DNA of 64,000 nt from Aphelocoma coerulescens (GCF_041296385.1 NC_091023.1:3286924-3350923); one strand, 5' to 3'; shown: positions 8,808 through 20,305, counted from the first letter of the stretch. Numbers and translations: made by a program. The notes: generated from the sequence alone by a model not told the origin.

Positions 8808-11800
8808 CTGTAAGAAAAAAGAGGCAGTAATTAGCTCCTGGAATTAACAGCACAGAGCCCAAGAACTGTTTTTAATATTTGTGCACAAATAAGCCTGCTT
8901 CTGACTGGCAACTTGTTAATTTGATTTAAACGGTCCATTAGATAAAAATAACAAGCCCACGGTCCTTCCCAAGATGAGCACATACAGAGGTAGAACCCTG
9001 AGAAGTCTTCAAAATATTCCTCCAAAAGTGAAATGAAGAGGTATCTGTCTCTCAGTTTTAAGCACAGCCACAACTAGTGACAGCAAAGCTCAGATGTAAC
9101 ACATCCATGTTCACACAAGCCTCAGGTTAAAACCTGCTCTGTTTATCAGGCAGTTTTGCTCCCACCAGAACCTAAGACTTCTGTGGAAATGGATTTTAAG
9201 AACAAGGTTTGTCTTGTATCTTCTACCCTCAAACAAAATCCCCAGTCACAGTGGATTCAAACCCTCTGATGAGAAGAGCAAAGCTCCTCTGCCAGGCTCA
9301 CAGTAAGGTTTTAATTCTTGTTGAGGCAAACTGCAGCCTGATAAAAATCCCAAAGCTGAATGTTGTCCCACTCACCATTTCCCTTTTGGTTTGGTGGTCA
9401 GGTCCACACATGCAAAGTGGAACCACTCAATTGGGCACTGCAAAAGAGAAAGGAAAAACCCACAGGGGAGATTCTTAGTGATTCACAAACGTTCCCATCA
9501 TTTGGTATGAGCTAACCGAGCAAGGACCCCCTCCTCGGATTGTACAGGGGTGGGAGGCAACAAACATCTGAAAACCAATCATCTCTCAGGTGCTTACATC
9601 TGGGTTGTCACAGCCAATCATCTCTCCATAGGACACCTGGTGACACAGGCAGTAGGTGGGTTCGTTGGGATCCACTGGCATGTCCAGGACATCTGAGGGA
9701 TGCACTGACAGGATGGTATCAGCAAACTCCGACCTGTGGGCAAGGCAGAGTCAGGACAAAACAACTCAGACAACACTGTGTTACAAAGGGAATGGCTTCC
9801 CACTGCCAGAGGGCAGGGTTAGATGGGATATTGGGAAGGAATTCTTCCCTGTGAGGGTGGGGAGGCCCTGGCACAGGGTGCCCAGAGAAGCTGTGGCTGC
9901 CCCATCCCTGAAGTGTTCATGGCCAGACTTGGAACAACTCAGGCTAGTGGGAGGTGTCCCTGCCCACGGCAGGGGCTGGAATGGGATGGTCTTTAAGGTG
10001 CCTCCCAACACAAACCATTCTAGGATTTGATGTTTCCGAGATCTAAATCCTACTTGGAAAAATTAGTGTTTTACAGTATCTTCCCTAAACCACATGACCC
10101 TGTTCTAGAGTTTATATTACATTACCACAATCCAGTAATTAAAATCTTAAGGTAGGTTGGATCAAACACAGTATTAAGAAAGGGATCTGTAGATGTCATG
10201 AGTAAAGTAATGAAATTATCGCACAGATCACTCCTGGCTGTGAGTAGAATAACCTGTTTGGAGTTTTTCCCCAGCCTGTTTTAATAGACATGTTTTCTCA
10301 TTGTCAGGCATGAGTGAACCCTCTTACTCTGACAGGGGTGTGTTGACATGCCAGTAGCAGTCCATAGAAACTACTTTTAAGTTTCCTGCCCCTCCATTTA
10401 GCCAGCTGAAAATACCAGAATAAACCAAGCCCCTTTAATAGAAATCCCATCTCAGAGAGGGGACATGCTTTCCTCCTTGCCTCTCAAAACCAAATCAGAT
10501 TATTCAAGGCTACCTAGGACACTATCCTTCAAAAACAACCCCCAAAATTCTCCAAGACTTCTAGAACAGCAGCACGTCAGTTTCTGTCCTGATGGACAAG
10601 TGAGTTTCTTTAACCATCAAGACCACAAACAACTGTTAAAAATAGCCCAGTGACAAAAATCAAAGCTATTTTCTCTCCCAGCTTGCCAACAGCAACAGGG
10701 AGGCTGATCCTGTCCTTCCAGTCAGAGTGTTCCAAGCATGCTGAGCTTCCACATGCCAACCAAGGAGTTAATTAACGATGCTGGCCTGTCCTAAGCAGGA
10801 CATTAATGAAATGGAGTAAGACCAGAGCACTCTTAACACCGCTCGCCATCCGGACACAAGTCATAAATAGGGTAACACGAGCTTGTGGAAAATTCATGAA
10901 GTGCCAAGCCCAAGGCCCTGGAGTTGTGCCTGGCCCTGCCTTACCCTCCTTTGAGTTTCTTTTTCTTTGGTGTATCTTCTTCAGATGTTCTCCTGCCTCG
11001 ACCACGAGAGCTTCTTTTGTCTTTCTGACTTCGTCCCTCTAGAAAGGAAAAACAACCCCATTGTTTCAGCCTATTTGAGTGGCAGAAACATCCCCAGCTG
11101 TTGCTCTTTTGATGCAGTTACTGTCTTGAAATCCCTATTTCATACATAACTGAGTAATCCTTATTATACATGTAATTGAATACGCTGACTGAAATGCATT
11201 TTTGAGCCAAAAATACACCAAACTGACAAGTACAACTGAGCACCAAACTTTAGTGTTTGCAGTTCTGGCAATAAAGCACTGCAGGACATCAGCCCAAGTC
11301 ATAAACAGCATCACACTTGATTAGACATGCAGTATTTTTTTTTAAATCTCAGTATATCCTTAAACACAGTTAATAGGTTACTCAATAACTAACATAACTT
11401 TTATCTCCACCTCCCTGCTCCCACCCCCTATTTCATAGTTCAAAGGCATCAAGCTGTGCTGCTGTATCCACATTCCAGTGTCACTGTAATCCCACAATAT
11501 TTCAGCATACACTACAGAAACTGGTATCTTCCTTTAACTCCTAATTTTTCCTGAAACTAAGACTGTTACACACACCAGTGCAGTTTTGGCACAGCACTCT
11601 CCTTAGAGCCAGGATGAACAACTTCAGGATGATCTGTGCAACAGTTAAGTTTGATCCCAGCACCACATTTCTCTTCATCTCTTGCCCACTGTAAACATCT
11701 TGAAGAGCATTAAAAACAAGCAGAGAATGGTGCGCTTCTTTCCTTCCTCCAGAAATAAGAGCCTATTTTACATCTCAGCCTTCCTGGTTTGATATTCCAA

Positions 11801-14747
11801 GTGCTGGAAAAGGCTCTCAGTTGTATCAAATTTACCCACTTTTCAGGCTTCGAGATCCAGGGGTTTCGAAGTCGCTGCCTTCCAGTTTATCTTTGAGATC
11901 AGCTTCAAACCGCGCCAAGTCTGCATCCAGCCGGCGGATGTGCTTATCCACCTGCACCAAGAGGAAACCACAAACTGAATTACAAAGAAACACACACACA
12001 AAAAAGAGAGCCCCAACGAAAACAGGAAGGGCTGAAACAGTGCCTGTTATCGGCACAAACAGAGTGTGGGACCACAGAGCAAGGCATGGAAGGGGTACAG
12101 GCTGGGAAAAGGGAAATGGCACCCACAAAGGGAACGAAGGAGGAAAAAGCAGGAGGAGCCAATCCCTCTACAAGTGAGCAGAAAGGAAGGTAGCATAAAG
12201 GAGAGTCAAAGCAACTCAGACTAATGATTTTCAGAACAGAACAAGATGAGAGACACTGAAATAACTGGTTTGTCCCTGCAAATTTCAAAATTCAAATACA
12301 GCCCCTGAAATGTGTCAAGTTTTTCACTGGTACTCCACTGTCATGTGAATCAAAGGAGTTTAGCAATAAATACAGACAGAGGTTGACAATCCTCAATAAC
12401 AAGTCAACACACATTAATTAAGTACCTTGTACCACCCTGGCTGCAATAAAGTGACTTTCAGAACAGGGATTTTAATCCACCACCCCCAAACTGTGCTGCT
12501 GCAATACTTTGTCATCAAATGAGCTCCCTAGTTATCTAGGGCACTGATATTCCTGGGACATCATTTCCTTTACTGCAGTATTTGATGGCAATAAAACATC
12601 TACTGCAGCTGTAGCAAAACCCAAAGCATCTCTACAAGCTGGACAATAAACACTTAGTACAGTCAAAAGGATTCCTCTCATTCAAGTTTCATCCAGGGGG
12701 GTAAAACACACGGAGATAAGAATTATTCAAGGGACAGGAGAAAAAAAAAAAAGTGGAGAGCTGCATCTTAAGAAATGGGATTTTCTCACAAGGTCCACTG
12801 AGGAGACTTTGGCACCCAATAAACCAAGGCAATCGAGCAGAATTCCTGCTGCTCCTCCACAACATAGTACAGCAGCTGGCTTAAAACAATTTTGCTTTCA
12901 ACTAAGACCAGCCCTAAATAAATTATCAGTGACAGAGAGCTGCCAAGGAGGAGGGAGTGGGGTAAATTTACTGGCAGTATCACACAGCAGACGAGTACTA
13001 CTGATAAAGTCACCTCCAAGTGGGACAAACTCACTAATTCTTCAGCAAAAGAGAAACCTGGTGCCACAGGAGAAGGCTTTTTGGGAATGGCAACAGTGAG
13101 AAATACATGCTTGAAGACTCCCAATTTGTTTAGGTAAGCTATTAAAACAAAAAACCATAAAAAAAAACCAGCCAGAGAAAGCTGACACTGTGAGGTATCT
13201 CCACGTGCACCACTCCAGAGAATGCCCATGGTTTCCATGGCTCACCATCTCGTAGGTCTGCATGGCCAGCTGCACTTTGTCATCACTGTACTCTTTGCAC
13301 TTGCTGTAGGCACTCTGGATCTTCTTCAGGTGCTCCACTCGCTCCTCAGGTACCATGTTCTTCACTGACTCGATGTACGCTGCTGCCAGGCTGTCGATCT
13401 CTGCCTTCTTGTCTGAAAAACACACGAGGAACACGTCAGAGAGCTGCCAGCCAAAGCAGGTATTTTTGGTTTTCTACCTCCTCGTGGTATTTAGGAGACT
13501 CTTCCTGAGAGCTTTTACACCCCCCTCAATTCCTGAACGCGTTTTCCTTTTTAAAAACAAAAGCAATTCAGTTAAAGGGTATTCACTCTTTTGACACTTG
13601 TGGTGTGAGTCTGCTTTCTCAAGTGTTCTGCAGCTAATTCAGAAGTTAATTTGCAGTCAATTCACAGTTAAGATCAGAAACTGAACCCATGGGTCCACAA
13701 GTTTCAGCCTCTCTTCCCACATGCAGAACATTTTATTTGTGGTGCAGTCACTTACTGTTCTGATGGTTCAAAATGAAAATCGTTAGCGTGCAGCCAGATG
13801 CCAACAAAAGCTTCAAAAAGGAAGAAAAAATGGTCCTGCAAGGCACACAGGAATCTAGAACTTGGCAGATATGGAAATAAGTGGAAGGAAGGCCATCCAA
13901 GTGGCCACTGAGTACAGGGATCGCAGAGCTGTGAATTTAAACTGACAACAAAATCAAGCCCTGTGATGTGAGCTGTATCCTCACAGGAAAGAAACAAACA
14001 CGGCAGAGCACTCGGGCTGAGAAAAGGAACAGCAATAGAGGAGAGACACATCCTCCAAAGCCCAGCCTCACTGGGCTCTTCCCATCCTCCAGGCCGGGCT
14101 CTCTCGGCCTTTGCTTGCTGAAATGCCCGCACTACCTTCTGTTCTCTGATCCAGCTCCCGCATCAGCTGGAAGTTCCTCTGCAGCTCGCACGGCAGATTC
14201 TCAATACCTAGAAGAGAAATGCTACTAAATACTCTGAGCAACCTTGTCAACAGAAGGTGTCCCTGCCTATGGCAAGGGCTGGAGCGAGATGAGTTTTACG
14301 GTCCTTCCCAACCCAACCCAACCCATCCTGTGAGTCACGTACCATGAGCCGCCCGCTCACCTCAGGAGACCTTGAGCACCGTGCTGGGGGCCTTGGCAGG
14401 CCGGCGCTGACGCGGCACCGGCAGCCCAGCCGCGGGCGGGGAGCGGGAGCCCCACGGCAGGGAGGGAAGGGGAGCGGGAGCCCCTGCCCGGCTGACCCCC
14501 ACAGCCGCCATGCCCTCCCCAGCGCACACCGATGACGTAGCGCGGCGCCCGCCGATGACGCACACACAGGGCCGCGCCCCCCACCCCCCCACGCCGCCCG
14601 TGGCGCAGTTTTAATTCCCGCGCTGCCGCCGCCGCCGCCCCCGCCCCAATCCCGCCGCCCCCGCCCCGGCCTCCGCCCCGGCCCCTCGGCCGCCCCCGCC
14701 CCGCGCTCACTGTCCAGGTAGTGCTCCAGGTACATGGCAGTCGCCAT
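8765..14747 (-). CDS. ING5: ING5, inhibitor of growth family member 5 (complete, 240 aa)
   Basis: Nuclear chromatin reader that directs HBO1 and MOZ/MORF histone acetyltransferase complexes to H3K4me3. Eight coding exons (14747-14711, 14207-14136, 13412-13246, 11951-11840, 11038-10945, 9733-9598, 9437-9376, 8807-8765) join in phase to 240 residues, the human length. Residues 1 to about 105 form the ING N-terminal coiled-coil dimerisation domain ([13 protein letters not shown], then [19 protein letters not shown]). Residues 130-160 are a basic Ser/Arg/Lys-rich nuclear localisation stretch ([17 protein letters not shown]). Residues 188-232 are a C4HC3 PHD finger: C189, C191, C202, C207, H213, C216, C229, C232, with Y188 and W211 at the trimethyl-lysine cage positions. 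It ends in a polybasic RKKKK tail. The gene is divergent from DTYMK across about 207 bp. Confidence 0.97.
9376..9437 (-). CDS. ING5: ING5 coding exon 7
   Basis: 62 nt; [20 protein letters not shown], the second half of the PHD finger. The donor is GTGAGT. Confidence 0.96.
9598..9733 (-). CDS. ING5: ING5 coding exon 6
   Basis: 136 nt; [20 protein letters not shown] and the first PHD zinc ligands ([14 protein letters not shown]). The donor is GTAAGC. Confidence 0.96.
9782..10032 (+). repeat. CR1 LINE 3' fragment
   Basis: Sense on plus: the 3' ORF2 end followed by CTTTAAGGTGCCTCCCAACA and CATTCTAGGATTTGATG. It is inserted in ING5 intron 5, antisense to the gene, 48 bp from the exon 6 acceptor. 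Confidence 0.92.
10945..11038 (-). CDS. ING5: ING5 coding exon 5
   Basis: 94 nt; the basic linker [20 protein letters not shown] plus the [10 protein letters not shown] nuclear localisation signal. The donor is GTAAGG. Confidence 0.95.
11840..11951 (-). CDS. ING5: ING5 coding exon 4
   Basis: 112 nt; [20 protein letters not shown] onwards. Two GT donors overlap (GTGGGTAAA). Only the upstream one gives the conserved LKKGR junction with exon 5, so the exon is ended at 11840. Confidence 0.9.
13246..13412 (-). CDS. ING5: ING5 coding exon 3
   Basis: 167 nt; [20 protein letters not shown] to LAMQTYEM, the coiled-coil core. The donor is GTGAGC. Confidence 0.96.
14136..14207 (-). CDS. ING5: ING5 coding exon 2
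   Basis: 72 nt; [20 protein letters not shown] onwards. The acceptor is TTCTAG and the donor GTAGTG. A CR1 tail lies about 40 bp upstream of the acceptor. Confidence 0.95.
14246..14336 (+). repeat. CR1 3' tail fragment
   Basis: CR1 end with GGTGTCCCTGCCTATGGCAA, TCCTTCCCAACCCAACC and CATCCTGTGA. In ING5 intron 1. Confidence 0.8.
14636..14705 (-). promoter_or_regulatory. G-quadruplex-prone tract at start of ING5 intron 1
   Basis: The plus strand has many C4-C5 runs separated by one to five bases, so the ING5 sense strand carries repeated G4-G5 runs directly after the exon 1 donor. The run pattern is seen; quadruplex formation is inferred. Confidence 0.6.
14711..14747 (-). CDS. ING5: ING5 coding exon 1
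   Basis: 37 nt; [12 protein letters not shown] plus one base, donor GTGAGC. It sits inside the CpG island; the start codon has A at -3 and G at +4 in the minus-strand reading. Confidence 0.95.
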
Positions 14748-14954
14748 CTTGCGGCCCGCGCGCCGCTCCCCGCCGCCCGCCGGGCCCGCATGACAAGGCC
14801 CGCGGCCTCATCCCGTATTCACGGCCCGCGCGCCGCCCATTGGCCGCCGCCGCCGTTGGCGCTACATATTCATGAGGGGCGGGGCGGGCGGCGATTGGCG
14901 GGCGCGGCGGAAGGGGCGGGGCGGCGCGCGGTTGGCGGGCGCGCGCGGGCGGGC
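14748..14954. promoter_or_regulatory. Bidirectional ING5/DTYMK promoter
   Basis: 207 bp separates the two divergent ATGs. It is CpG-dense and TATA-less. It contains CCAAT boxes in ATTGG orientation at 14839-14843 and 14894-14898, GC boxes near 14878-14886 and 14912-14921, and E2F-like TTGGCGC (near 14856) and TTGGCGGGC (near 14895 and 14932) motifs. NF-Y plus E2F elements suit an S-phase gene such as DTYMK. Binding is inferred from the motifs. Confidence 0.75.
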
Positions 14955-15084
14955 ATGGCGGCGCGGCGCGGGGCGCTGATCGCGCTGGAGGGCGTGGATC
15001 GCGCCGGGAAGAGCACCCAGGGCCGGCGGCTCGTGGAGGCCCTGCGGGCCGCAGGGCACGGCGCCCACCTCATCCGCTTCCCGG
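14955..15084 (+). CDS. DTYMK: DTYMK coding exon 1
   Basis: 130 nt; [20 protein letters not shown] to HLIRFP plus one base. The donor is GTACGG. Very GC-rich. Confidence 0.93.
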
Positions 15085-18000
15085 GTACGGCGCGGCTGGG
15101 AGCGGCGGCCCGGGCCGCCAGGTGCTCGCGGTGAGCACCGGGGACGGGGCGGGATGCCGTCCGGGGGCTCTCGCGGGCTGCCCCCACACTTGACAGATGG
15201 ACCCTGACGCTTGGACAGAGGGACCGCCCCCGGCCCTGGGCGGACCGACCACCCGTGACAGATGGACCCCCACGCCCGGACAGAGCGAGCGCCCCTCACC
15301 CGCGACTGGCGGATAGACCCCTCCCACTCCGGACAGACAGACTGATTCTCCCCCCTGGATGGACCGACCTCTTCCCCCCAGCCTGTCACAGGCAGGTAGA
15401 TCCCCAGCCCCTTATGAACTGACGTTCTCCCACCCGTGACAAATAAATATACCCCTCACCCTGGCCAGACCTCCTCCACCCGTGACAAACTCCCACCCTG
15501 GATGGACTGACCTTCTCCCATCCATGACAGACAGATAGACCCTGCCGTGGTCAGACCAACCTCCCACCTGTAACAGACAGACCCCCAGGACAGATGGACA
15601 CCCACCTGGGAAGAGCAGTTTGGGGCAGCCTTTGCATCCTCTCCCTTTCTTTCCTACAGACAGGACCACAGAGATTGGGCAGCTGATCAACTCCTACCTG
15701 GGGAGGGAAAAGAACCTGGAAGACCACACCATTCACCTGCTCTTCTCTGCCAACCGCTGGGAACACGTGTAAAGATGATGTTTGTTCAGTTGTAAAAGAA
15801 AAATGTGTGGTGTTGAATCCCCCACGGTTTGAGCTTGCAATGGGTACAGAAAGCACGAGAATGCGTTCCTGTTCAGACAGGAAAACAGGCTGGAAGTGGT
15901 GTCTGAAGGACTCTTACAGCTTTGGGTTTAATCATAGAATCCCAGAATAGTTTGGGTGGGAAGGGACCTTAAAGCCTGCCCAGTCCCACCCCCTGCCATG
16001 GGCAGGGACACCTTCCACTGTCCCAGGCTGGTCCCAGGCTGCTCCCAGCCCTGTCCAGCCTGGCCTTGGACACTTCCAGGGATCCAGGGGCAGTTACAGC
16101 TTCTCTGGGCACCCTGTGCCAGGGCCTCCCCACCCTCACAGGGAAGAATTTCTTCCCAAAATCCTATCTATCCCTGCCATTGTAATCTTAGATCAGATCC
16201 CACAGCTTGTTTTTTTGGAATCATTGGTGCCATATTTCCAACTCCTGTGCTGTACTGGATTAAAGAACTGGGGAGCTGAGACTGAACCAGCATAGACTGT
16301 GAATTTACTGTCTTTCCTGAGGATACCTTGCTTTGCCAGGCAGTCCCTGTGAGTGACACTGGTTAAGGAATTGTGCCCAAATTTCCCCTCTAGCCAAAGG
16401 CTATGTTCAGCTGTAACTGGCTGTCCTTGCTTTAGTCACAGACTCTGTGTGTGGAGGTGGGGAAATCAGTGTTGGCTGTTGTTTTTACCTGGAAATACAG
16501 ATTTCAAAATGTTCTCATTTTACAGAAAAGCTTTCCTGGCTCTGCTGTAGTGGCAGTGCCAATTAAGCTGGGAGAACAGAAGGCAGATAAGTGAGCTCTG
16601 AGAAGAACTGTCGTGAATTCAGGTGGCAGAGCGTATCACAAAATCTACTGCACCACCTAAAAAGGGAAGAGGACTAAACTGTTCATGTAAATATAATTAA
16701 TCTGTGATCTTTCCTGTAAGCCCTGGAGCTGCCTAGAGCAGTGCCCAGCGCTTGGCACCCTGAATTTGGGTGTCATGAAAGGGTGTTTGGTCAATGCCTG
16801 GTGGAGAATATAAACAGCTCTTCACCTGCCATCTGCATCACAGCTGCCCCTGTGATCTCCATAAATGTTGACTTACTTGGAGTTTTAGATTAACTCCTTT
16901 AATTTCTGTCACTATCAAGGAATGGAACTTTATTATTTTATCTCCCTTATGGTTTCAGACCGATGATGAAGGAGAAACTACAGCAGGGGATCACGGTTGT
17001 GGTTGACAGATATGCCTTCTCTGGAGTGGCCTTCACAAGTGCCAAAGGGGTGAGTGAGACCTGCAGCAGCCCCTGCCCCTCTCTCTGTTTGGGAAAGCAG
17101 CTCCAGGTAGAGGCTGTTGGTGTGAATGGCCATTCTTCTTCTGGGAAATGAGGATTGGAAATGAGGGAAGTTTCAGCTCAGGTATTAACCTCAGGGTGTT
17201 GTTCCCCAGAACAAACGGAGAAACTTATTTGGTGACTTTTTGTAAATCTGGACAGACTGCTGGACTGCAAGCTGACCTGTGTGACTCTGGTGAATGATTC
17301 TGGGAGTTTGTTTAAGACTCTCTGTACTTGCTCAGGCTGCTGGCCCATGAATTTGTGAAACATAACAGAACCACATACATTTGAAGGGACCTGTGGAATT
17401 CATGAAGCCCAGCCTCCAGCAGGCTGCTTGGACCTACATCCTGCCAAGGTTAGAGTATCTCCAGGGATGTATATCCACTCCTTTCTGGGTTCTTCTCTGC
17501 TCACCTTCAGAGTAAAAGTGATTTTCTTCATTTAGCCTGAATTTCTCGCATTCCCACTTGTGCCATTTGGCCTGTCCCTGCTTTCAGAACAAGGCAGTCC
17601 TGTCAGCCTCCCTCTGAGCCATTCTGCACAGACACTCTTGTCCCACTCCATCATATGTGTCCCATTCCTGCTGAGCAGCCATCAATCCTCGAGGAATTTC
17701 CTGTGGTCACAGAAGCTCCAGCCATGCCTGCAGCACCAGCTGTGACCTACGTTCATTCTTGCCCAAGCCTTTCCCTGCTTCCTGGAAGGACTGAGGAGAT
17801 CCTGGGCCCCCAGGCCCTGCACCCTCACCTGCATCTTCTTCCACCCTCCTCCTTCCCTGGACATTGTGTGGCTTGGGGCTTAACCCTGAGACAGATGCAT
17901 TGAAGCATTTAGGTGCTAAGCAGGTGTCTGCAAAAGCCCCAAATTAGGAGCCATGACATGTGACACGAGCTGAGTCACCCCACAATTATGATCCCAAATA

Positions 18001-19873
18001 CACATAGGCACAACCAGGAATGTTCTGCTACTCTCTGGTGGGGTAAAAAGGGTGTCTTAAAGTGTCTACATTTCTTTGAAAGCAGCTGGTGACCTGCATC
18101 CTCAGCCATGTGGATGCAACCCTTGGGAAGCAGGGATGGCATCCTTTGCTGCTGGAAGGGACCTCCACTGCTTCTTAAAAGAATGGATTTTGGCATGTTT
18201 TTCACTCAAGAAGCATTCCCAGAAGAAGGAGAGATGTTGATGCCCATATCTAACACAAAAGCTTACTGGCAGCCAGAGCTCACACCCAGGACGTCGTGGC
18301 TTCCAGCTTCTCTTACCCCCTCATGGTATTGAAAAACTCACTGCACATACATCCAAAAAATACCCAGATGCAGAACATCTGGGGAGAAACTGGAGGGCAG
18401 ATGTGCCTACTCCTGTTAGAGGGAGCTAAGATGTGGATGAGCAGTAAGTGGACGAGCCTCTGTAGTCTCACCAACATCATGGATTCACATGCCCTGATGG
18501 AAGTCTTCAGATCTGTCAACAAAATCCCAAAGCTGGAGAAAACTGCATCTCTTGTGTCTGGGCTGAAATTCCTGGGTAGGTAAGTGTTGGAAAGGAGCCT
18601 CCATGGGCTCAGAGAGATCTGCACTGCAGCTGTGTGGTGTTTGTGTTTGGGAGCAGCTTTCTTTAGGACTGAGCACGTTTTGGAATGGTAATGGCTGTGC
18701 GGAGGCTCAGAGTGTGCCTTGGTAGTGCTCAGATGGGCTCTGCAGAAGAGGCATGAAAAGCTTTTGCTCTGTCCAACTTAAATGGGCACAAGAGGTGCTG
18801 AACACCTGACAAAACCTGCTCGCCTCCAAACTGCCAGGACTGAATTCCCACATGGTAAGCTGGGAAATCCCCTTTTCAGTTTGTAGCCTGTGCAGAGTGT
18901 TTCAGGTTGTGATTCCTGCCGTCCTTGGCTGTTCCTTTCCCACCTCACTCTCCAGCCAACCTGCTGCTTTCCTGTCTGTGTGTGTCTCACCTCAAACTCG
19001 GTTGTCTTTGCTTGGGACAGAACTTCTGCCTGGACTGGTGCAAACAGCCTGATGTTGGACTCCCAAAGCCAGACCTGATCTTGTTTCTCCAGTTAAGCCC
19101 GGAAGAAGCAGCAGAACGAGGGAATTTTGGACATGAACGTTATGAGACCAGCCCCTTCCAAGAGAAAGTTCTCCAGTCCTTCTCTTGCCTAATGGAGGAC
19201 AAGACCCTAAACTGGAAGGTGAGGAAATAACTCTAATAGGCTTGTCATGGACCGGGGTGGGGATCTCTTAATGAGAGCTCCCAAATTCTGCCTGTCATAT
19301 CCCTGTGCTCCCCCTTCCCACTTCTGCTCAGCAGGACACATTGGGGACCAGCCAAGGGCAGTGTGAGAGGTGGCAGAGAGGGCACTGCCCTGTTCCAGGA
19401 CACCCTGGTCAGCTCTTTGTGCACTTGGGATGAATCCCTAGCTTACCTGCCTCTGTCACACACCCCAAAGACTGCCAGCAAACAACGTGCAGCTGCAGTT
19501 TCTTCTATTTCCCTTCACCCACCCTCACGTCTACTTCTTAAATGTCTGTTCCTCCACACATACTGGTTTTTCCCAAATCCACTCCAGAAACTGCAGAGAG
19601 GAGGTGTAATTAGCTCATTTCACTACTCAGGAAGAACAACAATATTGAGTAATGGGGGGAGCAGATGTTAACAACAAGGTTTTTCTCATTTGTTGGTGTC
19701 CAGTAACACATTTCTGTATTCTCTGTATCTGTCCTGTATTTTTTTTTTCGTCTTGGAAACAGACATTGGATGCTTCAAAGAGCATTGAAGACTTGCACAG
19801 AGAAATCAAGTCCATTGCAGAGAAAACTATGCAGGAGGTTCAGAATAAACCTCTGGGTGAACTCTGGAAATGA
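14955..19873 (+). CDS. DTYMK: DTYMK, thymidylate kinase (complete, 212 aa)
   Basis: Phosphorylates dTMP to dTDP with ATP, a required step in both de novo and salvage dTTP synthesis. Five exons (14955-15084, 15660-15768, 16959-17049, 19021-19218, 19763-19873) join in phase to 212 residues, the human length. The P-loop is [12 protein letters not shown] (about residues 11-22), with the catalytic Arg of type I enzymes inside it (R16). DRYAFSG at 96-102 is the DRX base and phosphate-binding motif. The LID segment [11 protein letters not shown] lies near residues 141-151. It ends PLGELWK. The ATG at 14955 is chosen because it begins the conserved MAARRGALI and lies downstream of the promoter motifs; an upstream in-frame ATG at 14721 would run antisense through ING5 exon 1 and is not credible. 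Expression is probably cell-cycle linked. Confidence 0.97.
15183..15602 (+). repeat. Degenerate GACAGATGGACC-type minisatellite
   Basis: About ten diverged units in DTYMK intron 1. Each combines CACCCGTGACAGATGGACC-like and CCTGGACAGACNGAC-like halves, of variable length (about 35-50 bp). Copies near 15248, 15438, 15480 and 15520 share the CCCRYCCRTGACA core. Confidence 0.75.
15660..15768 (+). CDS. DTYMK: DTYMK coding exon 2
   Basis: 109 nt; [20 protein letters not shown] to FSANRWEH. The donor GTAAAG is chosen so that codons GTA|CCG join to exon 3 as V-P, as in the family. Confidence 0.92.
15930..16180 (-). repeat. CR1 LINE 3' fragment
   Basis: Inverted CR1 3' end starting ATCATAGAATCCCAGAATAG. 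In DTYMK intron 2, antisense to the gene. Confidence 0.92.
16959..17049 (+). CDS. DTYMK: DTYMK coding exon 3
   Basis: 91 nt; [30 protein letters not shown]. The donor is GTGAGT. It carries the DRY catalytic motif. Confidence 0.96.
17366..17600 (-). repeat. Old diverged CR1 fragment
   Basis: Weak inverted CR1 similarity (GAAGGGACCTG, CCAGCCTCC, CTCCAGGGATG, TTGGCCTGTCCCTG). In DTYMK intron 3. The remainder of that intron to 19020 shows no recognised feature. Confidence 0.5.
19021..19218 (+). CDS. DTYMK: DTYMK coding exon 4
   Basis: 198 nt; [19 protein letters not shown] through the LID ([10 protein letters not shown]) to DKTLNWK. The donor is GTGAGG. Confidence 0.96.
19763..19873 (+). CDS. 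DTYMK: DTYMK coding exon 5 (terminal)
   Basis: 111 nt including [20 protein letters not shown] to KPLGELWK. Confidence 0.96.
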   Translation, partial: TLDASKSIEDLHREIKSIAEKTMQEVQNKPLGELWK

Positions 19874-20305
19874 AACTTCATACAGGTCTAAAAGAATAAG
19901 GGAAAGGTCATTTCTTGGCTCCTCTGCACTTGGATGACTCTGTGACATCCCAGCAGCTACAGCTTAGATCCTGTGTTGTATTCTGGGTCCAAGATGCTGC
20001 TGCTGTGCTTGTTACTATCTGCCCCTCCCCTCCATCCTGCATCGTCCCTTCTGCATTTTTTAAATGAGTATACCATGAGCATGTATCAAATTCTTCCTAA
20101 AAACCTCCCTCCCCAGTCTGGAGCTCTTGTTCCAGCACCTGGAATTCAGATGTGAGTGTGGAGCCCAGGGCCATCCCTGGACAGAGAGTGTTCCCATTTT
20201 TGGGGAATTGCCATGTGTCTGATCATTCTTCCTCTCTAGTAAATGCATCCTCCATGTTCAAACCAGTTTGTAGAGGACTTGCTAATAAATTATTCTTTTA
20301 AGCAT
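19874..20305 (+). other. DTYMK: DTYMK 3' UTR and poly(A) signal
   Basis: Non-coding sequence after the stop, with AATAAA at 20284-20289 and T-rich sequence downstream. Confidence 0.75.

Larger units (their letters stand above)
9734..13245 (-). other. ING5 introns 3-5 region outside exons and CR1
   Basis: Introns 9734-10944, 11039-11839 and 11952-13245 hold, apart from the CR1 at 9782-10032, no recognisable gene, RNA or repeat family. Confidence 0.5.

Noticed and set aside
11831..11839. Alternative ING5 exon 4 donor at GTAAAT.
   Set aside because: It would put exon 5 out of frame; the overlapping GTGGGT donor restores the conserved LKKGR junction.
14721..14954. Upstream in-frame ATG extending DTYMK.
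   Set aside because: It overlaps ING5 exon 1 on the opposite strand and the shared promoter; the family starts at MAARRGALI.
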